NCBI GenBank assembly: GCA_032718475.1 | Contig: JAUCBJ010009025.1 | Span: forward strand, 1 to 61,713 | Direction of reading: 5' to 3' | DNA length: 61,713 bases | Source: Nemertoderma westbladi | Lineage: Eukaryota; Xenacoelomorpha; Nemertodermatida; Nemertodermatidae | Made by a program: the position numbers and the translations under genes | Shown: positions 35,999-45,166 of the stretch, in pieces | Position numbering within the stretch: the first letter of the stretch is position 1 | How the letters are laid out: every line of letters begins with the position of its first letter | The notes under the pieces: model-generated | Database searches by the model: none | What the model saw: only the letters and a program-made list of their open reading frames with translations | Told to the model about the DNA's origin: nothing

Positions 35999-36664
35999 TT
36001 ATATACCTAAAATAAACATGATTGGTAGTGGTCTAACTTTAAAATATACTGACAAGGTACATGATTTGAGATTTCCAGTATAGCATTTAGTGCAAAGAAG
36101 AGTTCCATGCGTTTGACAGCAAGTTTCGTGGCAACGGGAACATACAGTTTTCACTTTCTTTATCTTATCCTTCTCTGCACGGTAACAACCTGTTCCAGCT
36201 AGACTATGTAGACAATCGCGGCAACGTTTACGTGTTGGTGTACCACCCTGAGGTTGTGGTGTTTGCGATGTCGAGGGAAGAGTAGCAGTCGTAACTGGCT
36301 CATCGATATACCGCGATATTTTTTCTAGAACTGATCTTTGCAGACCAGTTCTAGAACGACTGACCATATATGGCTTTACCAGTGCAACACCCAACTCCCA
36401 AATTATTTTCCGAGTATTGACGTTCCTTGGATCTTTATTTGCCTTCAAGGCAAGGACAGTTGTAGCATTGACACGGGCCGTATCTAAAATGTAGCTGAAT
36501 TCTACCATTGGCCACCTATTTGATTTCGGTTTTGTGGTGTAGTATCCAATGCGTTGGTCGACTATATCTGTGCCCCCTTTTGAAAAGTCGTAAAGTTTGA
36601 TGATTGCGGGTTTGTTCTTGTTGTCATCCTTTGTCTTCCCAAGGAGTGGATGCATCGACGTCAA
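35999..36664 (-). pseudogene. piggyBac transposase, C-terminal part
   Basis: A 221-residue frame. KPAIIKLYDFSKGGTDIVDQ, then GYYTTKPKSNRWPMVEFSYI, is the end of the piggyBac RNase-H-like domain, including the third catalytic Asp (GGTDxxDQ). The C-terminus has a cysteine-rich zinc-binding domain (RCRDCLHSL, CSRCHETCCQTHGTLLCTKC). The first two catalytic Asp residues would lie upstream in the deleted portion, so the protein cannot be an active transposase. Confidence 0.8.
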
Positions 36665-36792
36665 TACTATAATATTCCTAATAAAATAATAACATATTTA
36701 ATTGCGATTATTTTACTACATATTACTTTATAAATATTTTTCTCAGTTTTCGATTACCGGCACTATTTTATTAATTATTATTTATTTGGTAA

Positions 36793-37445
36793 TTATTCAC
36801 CTATTATGTTATCTCTGAAGAATAACGACCACGCCTGTTCAATGTTATTAATGTTTTTAGCCTCTCTTGTGGCTAACCCTGGTTTCCCAACAACAACATC
36901 AAGGGCTGAGTGTTGTCCACGTAAATCATATGGTTTACCACTCCATGTATAAACACCTTGATGCCCTTCTCTACCATAGGGTGCTTCATAGTTGCAACTT
37001 TCAGCTGGCAAATCAAGTGGATTGTAATTATTTATATCCAATGACGCATCCAAACTATTTATTTATTATATGTTTTGGTTTGTGATGAATAGTGCCAGCT
37101 TTTGAAATTTCTGTGAAGAGGCGTTTTCTTACATTGAGTGTTTTTCCACTTGCCAACTTAGTTGATGCAGGGATTGGTCTCATCGCTATATTCACATTAG
37201 GCCTATCTGGTTCTGCTGCTTGAATTGAATCATTCCCTCCTCGGATTTCTTCCTCCACTTCACCACTCGGTTATACCAATGTTTTCTTCACCCACATTAT
37301 CCAGAAGTAATTCATTTCCTGAAATTCCACTCTCACTTTCCGTTTCACTATCAGAGTCAGTTAGTGGTGGGAGTAAATCATCGTTTTCAAGAAAACGGAT
37401 AGCTTGTTCCAATGTATAATTTGATTTCCCCCTTTGGGCAGTCAT
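36793..37445 (-). pseudogene. piggyBac transposase, N-terminal parts
   Basis: Three consecutive minus-strand frames: an acidic N-terminus with SGISGNELLLDN (37445-37260), then 37258-37055, then 37053-36793 with YTWSGKPYDLRGQHSAL and EQAWSLFFRDNIIGE, the block just before the catalytic domain in piggyBac proteins. The frames are out of register (a one-base shift after 37260). Only about 130 bp separate this from the C-terminal part, where about 300 codons are expected. Confidence 0.65.
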
Positions 37446-38079
37446 ATTGTAAATAGTAATAAGGGAATAATTACTTTCACAAACACTGCGATCATTTTTT
37501 TTGCGTGGAAAATCTACATTATAATATTATGCTATTATCGAGTCATAATCTAATCAATTTAGCAGAATTTCGGACATTACAATACCGCATTGTTACTACT
37601 GCTGTACTGAGTAACAGTATATCTGAGTAAATGGTATGTGTCATGTGTGAAATTAATTAGAGCAATAAATGAATATTATTATTTTACTAATATTTACAAT
37701 GATTTTGATATCCAAATTTCTCAAATTAATAATCATATAATAAAATAGTTACAAATTACGCAATTCCAGTCCCAGTAGTTGCCAATATTGCAACCAAGGG
37801 CTGATATTGTCTGAGTTCAACTTCTGATAGAACCAATCACAGCATAGTTCCACTACCTTAGAGGTTACCAGCTTTGTATATAATTATATAATTATTACAT
37901 TAGCAATGCAGGGAGTAAACAAACCTCCTACCTGCTGGCGACTTAGATATGGTTAGTCTGGTTTCACAAGGCATTATGGTTCATTCCTTTGACTAAGCCA
38001 TTTCCTTCCCAGATACTTGTACCAAAAGCATATAGCTTGGCCTGTATTATTTTCTTAATTTTCGAAATTATTAGATTAC

Positions 38080-38600
38080 GCCTAAATTTTGGGCGCCAAA
38101 AATGAGGCCCACTAAGTATTCTGGCTTTATGAGTAATCTCAATCGAATCAGCGACCCAGCAAACTTATAAAAATGCTTAGAAACATTTTTCGAATCTTGT
38201 ATTTTTAAATTTGATGTGCCACGCCCTAATTTTGATGCACCAAAAATGGCGAACCACTAAGTCTTCAGGCTTCTATATTACTTTCAATCGATTCAGCGGT
38301 CCAGAAAACCTATATAAATGCGATAAAATCTCAATTTTGGTGTATTTTCCGAATCTCGTATTTTTCAAAATTTGAAGTGCCATGCCCTAATTTTGGTGCA
38401 CCAAAAATGGCGAACCACTAAGTCTTCAGGCTTTTATATTACTTTCAATCGATTCAGCGGCCCAGAAAACCTATAAAGATGCTTTGAAATAAAAAATTAG
38501 GAGGATTTTCTGAATATCTAATTTTTCAAAATTTGAAGTGCCACGCCCACTTCTTAGGTGCACGAAAAATAGCATCCACTTCAATTTTTGGAAATGGAAT
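38080..38600 (-). repeat. piggyBac right subterminal repeats, 3 copies
   Basis: The reverse complement of the 162-bp unit found at 35400-35880, at about 38215, 38380 and 38540 (CCACGCCCTAATTTTG core). The mirrored array may be transposase binding sites (inference). Confidence 0.75.
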
Positions 38601-38910
38601 ATAATCACATTCGATTCAGCGTCTTGAAAAACCTACTAAATCTAGCCAACTCTGCCACACTATTAGTTTTTAGAAAAGTTAGTTTTGTAATTTTGTCCTG
38701 GGACTACTTTTATTTTTCATCAAAATTATGAGTCCCTGATTATGAAATTTTAACTTTTTAGGGTTTGGTAGTGTTCATCTATAGTTGTTTCACCAAGAGC
38801 CCAAATTTTGTAGGATTTCATTGGACGATTACAAAAATATAGTGGGGGGCCGAATCGGCCCCCCCCCAGTGGTGCTAATGGTCAAAACACCCCAGTGGTA
38901 ATAGGGTTAA

Positions 38911-39397
38911 TCTTTATCGGCCCGAACATATCCACACCGCAGTGCGTGAATGGCGGGTCGTGCCGTCTCACCCTACTGGCCGGTAATGGCACCATTTCCT
39001 GTATGGCCCGCTCCTTCTTCGCCCGTCTGCAGGTTTGGCACTGCCCCACTACCGCCTTTACCTTCTTTCTTAGCTGTTTGACCCAAAAGGTCCTTCGTAT
39101 CTCCGTGAGGGTTCGGTTGGTGCCCCCATGCAATATCGACTTGTGAGAGTCCCAGATAATCTGGTGGACAATCAGCGATCCATTAGGGATGATGATGGGC
39201 TTTGGCGGAATGATAATACTGTTGTTATTCGACACCCTAGAGTTCATTACTAAGATCCCGTCATCATTGAGTTGTGGCGACAGCGCGATCAGCTCACTGT
39301 CCCGTCGGAGATGCTGTTGTTTACCGACGCGTTCCACCTCGTCGCCGTAATTCTTTCTCTGTTCGTAGCGGATAACGGCTTTGGCCGCTCCCTCCAA
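38911..39397 (-). pseudogene. BEL integrase, N-terminal part
   Basis: SLIVHQIIWDSHKSILHGGTN gives the His pair, and VVGQCQTCRRAKKERAIQEM gives the Cys pair of an HHCC zinc domain. FTHCGVDMFGPI starts the catalytic core (first Asp). The sequence then runs into the piggyBac end; the last residues NPITTGVF of this frame are translated transposon terminus. Confidence 0.75.
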
Positions 39398-39460
39398 ATC
39401 GATGGTTGTTCTAATTTTTACGTCTTTGCCGACTCCCCTGAGGAAATCCCCGAAGGCTCT

Positions 39461-39988
39461 CTAGTACGCCACTAACTTCTTGGTCTTGTACCAACTAGAG
39501 CTGTAGCTAAGGAGTTTGTCCATCGGGTTATCGCACAGATCTTCCGATTTTGGTTGCACGTCCCTTATCTCCCTCACCATCTGGCTGTATATTTCCTCAC
39601 CTTCTGAATCTCCTCCCTCTTCCTCTAATGCTACTTCCCCTGAGCCTGGGTCCACCTTCCTCATCGGCGGCCAGGCTGCTCTATTGTTCAGGAATTGCGG
39701 CCCGTGCTGCCACAATACTTCCTTTCTTAAGAAAGTGTGGCGTGCTACGCCCCTCGATAACAAGTCCGCTGGGTTCTCGTCCGTTGGGCAGTAGTGCCAC
39801 CTTTCTAACTCTGTGGTCGCCCTTATTTCGTCCACCCTGTTTGCGACGAATATAGGGTATCTCGTCCTTTTGTTATGTAGCCAACCAAGCACTACCATGG
39901 AATCCGTCCAGTAGTGTGTCTCCACTATGTCGGGAATAGCGTCCATCAGGTAGGCTGTGGCCCTAACTCCTAACCTCGCAGCTGTCAA
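39461..39988 (-). pseudogene. BEL RNase H, C-terminal part
   Basis: HYWTDSMVVLGWLHNKRTRY, then FVANRVDEI, WHYCPTDENPADLLSRGV: the characteristic BEL/Pao RNase H sequence. It is in another frame from the preceding RT/RNase H part. Confidence 0.8.
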
Positions 39989-40069
39989 CTCGAGTTTCGG
40001 AAGTGATGCTGAATCTGGTGGCGTTGACTTCGCTTTGCTGAATGCGAGTCTGGGCTTGTGAGCCCCCTC

Positions 40070-40552
40070 TCATTGCACTAAGTAGAGTGCCGCTCCGTAT
40101 TCCTCTAATGACGCTTCGGAGAACATGTGCAGATCCAGATTCGTCATGTCCCCATCCGGGAAATACACGCGTGGCATGCTGTATGTTCCCATCTGCTCTA
40201 AACTCTCTGTCCACTTGCTCCATTGCTTGCTGATCTCCTCCGGGACCTCTGTGTCCCAATCCTCCTTCAGTTTGTATACTTTCTTGAGTATCTGTTTCCC
40301 CGTGACTAGTAATGGGGATGCTAGGCCTAGGGGATCGTATATCCTTGCTATGTACGACACGTAGCCCCTCTTTGTGTAGATGTCTGCGCCCTCTTGGCTC
40401 AACTGGTATTTCAGTTCGTCTGTCTCTCGGTTCCACACGATCCCTAGTGCCTTCTGTTGGGACTCTACTCTCTTGTTCGCCATGTCCTGTCCCTTGGCTG
40501 TCGTGGGATTATCCATGGTCGACTCTGGCCTCCTGTCCTCTATGGCCTTCAT
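40070..40552 (-). pseudogene. BEL RT connection and RNase H start
   Basis: ALGIVWNRETDELKYQL, YIARIYDPLGLASPLLV and LHMFSEASLEEYGAALYL. The last is the RNase H start, where the usual catalytic Asp of the (S/D)AS motif is Glu here. It is in frame with the upstream RT; only the TAA at 40571-40573 separates them. Confidence 0.75.
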
Positions 40553-40570
40553 GAACTCTTGCGAGCTGGA

Positions 40571-41338
40571 TTAGAACTTGGTTAGGTTAAAGCCGGATCC
40601 TTTAAGGATGTCGCGAACCTCACGCCCTGTGTCCAGTAATTCCTTAACCGTGTTTCCAGACTCCATCCCGTCGTCTACATAGAAACCGCGTCGAATCATA
40701 TCGACGGCTTTGGCGCTGTATTTATCTTCCTTCCCTTTTACCGTGTCTCTTACGGCCACAGTCGTCGTAAATGAAGACGACTTGGCTCCCATATTCTGTA
40801 CTATCATCTTATACATCGGTATGGTCGATGGTTCCTCGTCGCCGTCGTACCATAGGAAGCGCTGACTGTCGCTATCCTCTTTCGTAACACGGACTTGGTT
40901 GAACATGCCTTCGATGTCGCAGGTGAAAGCATGTTTCCCATTCCTGAATCTGAGTAGGACCTCCATCCCTGAGTTGTAGATGTTGGGACCCTCCAGCAGA
41001 TAATCGTTTAGGCACTTGCCATTGGTCTTGGCTGTTGCGTCAACTACCATCCGCAGTTTACCTTTCTTCGGGTCTAGAGCCACGTGGAGTGGCAGGTAAT
41101 AGGTCCTGTCCGTGTTTGGTTCGTCGACTGGTAACTCCACGGCCCATCCTTTCTCGACATACTTCTTAATCGTCTTGTGAATGTACTCATTCTTCTCGGG
41201 GCTCCGTTTTAGCGTCTGCTTCAACTCACGAAGCCTCGTGAGTACCATTCCTTTATTGTCGGGTAGCGGTAGTTTCGGTAGTTTCCATACCATCCCTATG
41301 GTATACCGCCCCTCGTCGCATGTCATCGATTCCTCCAC
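40571..41338 (-). pseudogene. BEL reverse transcriptase core
   Basis: A 255-residue frame: TYYLPLHVALDPKKGKLRMV, AFTCDIEGMFNQVRV (motif A), QNMGAKSSSFTTTVAV and GFYVDDGMES (catalytic YVDD, about 40660-40690). It ends at an in-frame TAA just after the RT. Further BEL RT sequence lies upstream in the same strand to about 41450. Confidence 0.85.
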
Positions 41339-41446
41339 ACTTTGTAAAGCCTGCTTGTCTTCTACCGAGGTTCCGACCCCGGTCTCTTTTAATCCCTCAA
41401 AATCCTGTCTGAGCAGTCTCCTGAGCTGCTCCTCCGCTCCCTCATC

Positions 41447-42125
41447 TCACATTTCTCGCATAGTTCCCGCGAACATGCATCCTGATGTCTCCGACATCCT
41501 AAACGGTATTTTGCTCCTGATTGGGCCACTCAGCGTCCACCCGAATGGTGTTAAAATCGCCACCGGGTCACACTGCCTGTCTTCACCGAAGACCGTTTGC
41601 ATTCTCACGTGGGCCGTCGGGCAGTCCATTCCTACTATAATGGATACCTTCCTAACGTCCACCTCTGGGATTGAGAAGTCGATACTGTCCAGGAATTTAT
41701 ATTGTTTGACCTCGATTGTTGGTTGGCCACCTGGCGTTGATATTTATCGACTCTATCACCTGGATGGGGTCGATGGTCGCCCCATAGTCGCATCCCGGTG
41801 CTATCGCTGCTATTGCGCACCGTCCAGTCCTCATCTCCAGGACCTCATCTTTGATGGAGATGGTTGTTACCGCCATTCTACTTGGCCTCGTTCTCAATCC
41901 TATCTCTTCGGCCACCCAATCCTCAACCAAGGTGAAGGCTGCTCCACTGTCGACCAGCATCAGTGTGGTTACTGATCGATTGCCTTCCCCGATTATCCTT
42001 ACTGGTACTACCCCAAGTAGTACAGTTCCTCTCTTCTTTGCCCCTACGGTGCTCGTTGCCATCGTCTGACCTTTACTTTGACCGAACTTAATTGGCGTTT
42101 CCTTGCATTGGTTAGCTCTATGTCC
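41447..42125 (-). pseudogene. BEL gag end, protease and linker
   Basis: After GGHRANQC (second half of a zinc knuckle, 42125-42100) come ATSTVGAKKRGTVLLGVVPV, then TTLMLVDSGAAFTLVEDWVA (protease active-site DSG). In shifted frames: VSIIVGMDCPTAH, PFGWTLSGPI and SGCMFAG, typical of the BEL linker before RT. Confidence 0.75.
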
Positions 42126-42250
42126 ACCAAGGACATAGAGCTAACCAATGCAAGGAAACGCCAATTAAGTTCGGTCAAAGTAAAGGTCAGACGATGGCAA
42201 CGAGCACCGTAGGGGCAAAGAAGAGAGGAACGGTACTACTTGGGGTAGTA
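42006..42250. repeat. Almost perfect palindrome, 120-bp arms
   Basis: Arms 42006-42125 and 42131-42250 are reverse complements with one mismatch (at 42023) and a 5-bp loop (ACCAA). The left arm is the normal gag/protease sequence of the BEL element; the right arm is an inverted duplicate. Confidence 0.95.
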
Positions 42251-42455
42251 TCACACACCGTGAACAGATTTCATTTCTTCTCGCATATTCTACCTGATCT
42301 TCCCTGGGTAGTGCTTGCCAATACCTGCAGTTCATGGTCTGATGAAGTGCATTTGTATGTAATTGGCATTTGCTCTTCGGGTTGTAACCGTCCTTATACA
42401 GTGCGCTGTATATCAGTAGTAGGCTAAACAACGTGTTTGAGACAGCGTCTGCCAT
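42251..42455 (-). pseudogene. BEL gag zinc-binding region, first half
   Basis: KSKCQLHTNALHQTMNCRYW and RRNEICSRC are the first part of the BEL gag zinc-binding region. The matching second half (GGHRANQC) follows only after the inverted copy at 42131-42250, so the fold-back interrupts the gene exactly here. Confidence 0.65.
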
Positions 42456-42491
42456 AGTCTACCATGTTAAAGAATTTGCCGAACGGCTCTT

Positions 42492-42790
42492 GCCCCGCCT
42501 ACTTACTATGATTACTATTGTTGCCCCACCCACTTACTATGGTTACCATGGTTACCATTGTGCATATGTAACATATGTCACCGCTGTGTATATATGTGAC
42601 ATACACGGTATAAGACCAGTTTGCAGGCGTGCCCCGCCTACTTACTATGATTACTATTGTTGCCCCACCCACTTACTATGGTTACCGTGGTTACCATTCT
42701 TGACCCCGCCATGGTTACTATGGTTACCATTGTGCATATGTAACATATGTCACCACTGTGTATATGCGACATATGCGGTATAAGGCCAGT
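42492..42790 (+). repeat. 139-bp tandem duplication
   Basis: Two copies starting at 42492 and 42631 (GCCCCGCCTACTTACTATGA). Each contains several TGGTTACCAT-type short repeats and the palindrome-rich segment GCATATGTAACATATGTCAC. It lies between the BEL remnant and the Polinton end, and I could not assign it to either. Confidence 0.8.
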
Positions 42791-43029
42791 CCACAGACGG
42801 AAGTAATTTAATTAATTCGTGTCTACCGGTCGGCGTTTGACCTTGAACCGCAATAGGTAAAGTGGGCAAACCCATAATATTACACTTTTAATTACAGTTG
42901 CAACAGCTCATCTCCAATTTATTTAATAAAGTCTTTAACATGATAGACTATTACAGACGCAACGACTAAAAAAAGGTGAATAAACACAGACTAACGGCGG
43001 CTCTTTAATGATTTGATTATTCTACTTAT

Positions 43030-43620
43030 GGGGCGAGCCATGAAGTGAGTGATAGCATCGAAGTAAGGTTATAACGCAACAACTAAAAAGGTAAATAAAC
43101 ACAGACTTATGGGGGCGAGCCATGAAGTGAGTGATAGCGTCGAAGTGAGGTTATTGTATTTATACTTATCACTACGCAACAAGTTGCGGGGGGCGAGCCG
43201 TGAAGTGAGTATAAGGTTATAGTATTTATAATATTATTTTAATTTGATTATTCTACCTATGGGGCAAGCCATGAAGTGAGTGATAGCATCGAAGTAAGGT
43301 TATTGTATTCAACTAATGACAGCCACCAATATTACAATTCTATAGTTATTGCTAAGCAACTAGTTGTGGGGCGAGCCGTGAAGTGATTATTGTTATTATA
43401 ATAATTTTCGAAATTATTACTTACATTAATTTTCGGTAGGTGGTGGTGGTATATAGGCGCTATCGGTGAGTTGTCTTATCGCCGTCCGATGCCAACATAA
43501 GTTTTAATTGCCAATAATTCTGTTATACAGTGATTTGATGAAAAAATAGGTCGAGCCATGAATCGAACGAAGCCTTAGAATATGGGTACCCGCGCGGCGC
43601 GGAGTGAGCAAAGCCTTTAG
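43030..43620. repeat. Polinton left terminal repeat with iterated units
   Basis: Six diverged copies of a unit containing GGGGCGAGCCATGAAGTGAG, followed by a GATAGCATCGAAGTAAGGTT segment, begin near 43030, 43110, 43188, 43260, 43367 and 43549. The inverted right end contains the same words in the same order. Confidence 0.7.
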
Positions 43621-43698
43621 CGTGTGGGTACTATTGTTGAATTTTGGCAATTATTTATTGTTATTATATTAATTGTTGAAATTAAATTATTACTTACA

Positions 43699-44124
43699 TT
43701 AATGTTGGGTGGTAGGTGGCGTCCTTGTTTCCCCCACCATTCTTGGGGGGCAGTCACAAGTTGGGCGGACTACCCCACCAACAATTCTACCTGGTTCTGC
43801 AGGGACTACCCCTTCTTGCGGCGGATCCGGGGGGAACCACGGCGATAAGCCACGACCACGCCCTCGGGGCCGCTTATTTGGAAATACCATGGCAATAGGC
43901 CTAAGAGGCCTACCAATCGCCGGATAAAAATTGATAGGCCTATACAACGCTGCCATCGGCGTATTAGGCCTTCTAAGGGGTTCAATGGTACCCCCGCGAC
44001 TCCCCACACCGTAAGTTTGGGGCACCCTACCGGAAACAGGTATTTGTTGGATGGCGGCTGGATGGACGGGGTTGTTGTCGGTGGCAACCTCCGAGACTGA
44101 TTTATTATCACTGCCTGTAGCCAT
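43699..44124 (-). CDS. Unknown Pro/Arg-Gly-rich protein
   Basis: A 141-residue frame from ATG 44124, the leftmost gene candidate of the Polinton. It is proline-rich with an RGG-like segment (NKRPRGRGRGLSPWFPPDPP) and a few cysteines near the end (PTCDCPP). Arg/Gly-rich stretches often bind nucleic acid; in this position a virion-associated protein is plausible but unproven. A second frame overlaps on the same strand (101 codons) and is probably a shadow. Confidence 0.4.
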   Translation of the reverse strand: MATGSDNKSVSEVATDNNPVHPAAIQQIPVSGRVPQTYGVGSRGGTIEPLRRPNTPMAALYRPINFYPAIGRPLRPIAMVFPNKRPRGRGRGLSPWFPPDPPQEGVVPAEPGRIVGGVVRPTCDCPPRMVGETRTPPTTQH

Positions 44125-44658
44125 TATATGTTTTTGTTTATAATAATTTAATAATGTAACTTTATAATAATTTAATAATGTAATTAATAATAAAGTGAAT
44201 TCGGTATCGCTATTCCCGATGTTAATATAGTAAATAAACTATAACAGAACTAGCTAATTATCTACGCTTCAGCTTCGTATCTATATATGGTTTATTTCTT
44301 TTGTGAAACCAGCCACATATGCGAGTAAATTGAACCCAGACCTTTGATTGTCGTTAGAGCGTTTAATTATTGTCTAATGTGCGTAGCGTGGATTGAGATT
44401 CTGGCCTTTGTGTTAACTGCGTAGGTTGGGCGGCAGATGCTTGTTATATAACGGAAAGAGTTGGGTCCCAATGTGCTCTATACCAATTATTACGGTGTGA
44501 AGACCCCAACCCGCGTCACTTGTCGTGTCCCATATATTTATTAAAAATATTGCTATTACTATATACCCAAGAAATAAATATTTATTATTAATTAATATTA
44601 GCGCTAATAATATGTTCACGCACCGCAATTGAATATACCCATAACCGAAATAAATAAA
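44125..44658. other. No supported gene
   Basis: Contains a 71-codon hydrophobic frame on the minus strand that lacks an ATG. Otherwise AT-rich intergenic sequence downstream of the protease gene. Confidence 0.4.
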
Positions 44659-45114
44659 TTATTTTATTAATGAAAGTGTCCACAGTAATAACAATAAATC
44701 ATTGTACCGCAAATTAGAGGTGAATATATTCATTGCTCCAGGATTTTTCGGCACCTCGGTTAAATAATACAGACAAAATAGACCACACTGAGTCGATTGC
44801 GGCGCTTGAAATATTTCACGATTCCAAGTATGCCTTTGGGTATATTTATGCAACCAATATGATATTTTTGGCGGAGGAGCTTTACCAAACGAATCTAAAT
44901 AATAAGCAATTCTCTTAACCACGCGTACGCAAGACCAGTGTTGCCCTGGTAGGCCTATACGTTGATTATTAATAATAAATGAATAATTTTGTTTATGCTT
45001 ATTTTTTTTTTTTGCATGTATTAGGTGTAATTGGTCGATTGCGTAAACACCAATGTATTCGGGCCCCACCGGGAATTTCGCTAATTGTATAGAGTCCAAC
45101 ATCTTAGCGTGCAC
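44659..45114 (-). CDS. Adenain-like cysteine protease (virion maturation)
   Basis: A 151-residue frame; the first ATG is at residue 5 (MLDSIQLAKF). Catalytic elements of adenovirus-type proteases are visible: His in GQHWSCVRVV, Asp in YYLDSFGKAP, Gln in APQSTQCGLFCLYYL and the nucleophilic Cys in the same block (QCGLFC). Such proteases cleave capsid and core precursors during virion maturation. A Lys-rich insertion (KKKNKHKQN) sits before the His block. It is encoded 55 bp downstream of the major capsid gene on the same strand, the usual capsid-protease neighbourhood in Polintons. Length is short for the family but all active-site blocks are present, so it looks intact. Confidence 0.8.
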   Translation of the reverse strand: MHAKMLDSIQLAKFPVGPEYIGVYAIDQLHLIHAKKKNKHKQNYSFIINNQRIGLPGQHWSCVRVVKRIAYYLDSFGKAPPPKISYWLHKYTQRHTWNREIFQAPQSTQCGLFCLYYLTEVPKNPGAMNIFTSNLRYNDLLLLLWTLSLIK

Positions 45115-45166
45115 GTATCCGCAGGCGGCGCGGCTTCGCTTACTTTGTACTATGCGAGATCTTTAT

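Larger units (their letters stand above)
35068..38910. mobile_element. piggyBac element, internally deleted
   Basis: TTAA target duplication at 35068-35071 and 38907-38910. Terminal inverted repeats CCCTATTACCACTGGGG (left) and CCCCAGTGGTAATAGGG (right), followed inside by a CGAATCGGCC motif on both sides. The left end has a run of 22 G (35085-35106). Both arms carry three copies of a subterminal repeat in mirrored orientation. The transposase gene on the minus strand lacks its central catalytic region. The left flank is LINE and the right flank is BEL integrase, so the flanks do not form one pre-insertion sequence. Confidence 0.8.
38911..42455 (-). mobile_element. BEL/Pao LTR retrotransposon, decayed
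   Basis: Minus-strand order: gag zinc-binding end, protease, RT, RNase H, integrase start. The RT box FYVDDG and the RNase H region ending NPADLLSRGV fit BEL/Pao. It is truncated in integrase by the piggyBac end at 38907 and in gag near 42455. No LTRs are seen. It carries nonsense codons, frameshifts and a fold-back duplication at 42006-42250. Confidence 0.8.

Noticed and set aside
43030-43620. CRISPR-like array of short repeats
   Set aside because: Units are long and diverged, spacing is irregular, and the inverted copy at the other end shows they are transposon termini.
44413-44628. Hydrophobic 71-codon minus-strand frame in the Polinton
   Set aside because: It has no ATG (begins at TTG) and lies in AT-rich spacer, where hydrophobic shadows are expected.
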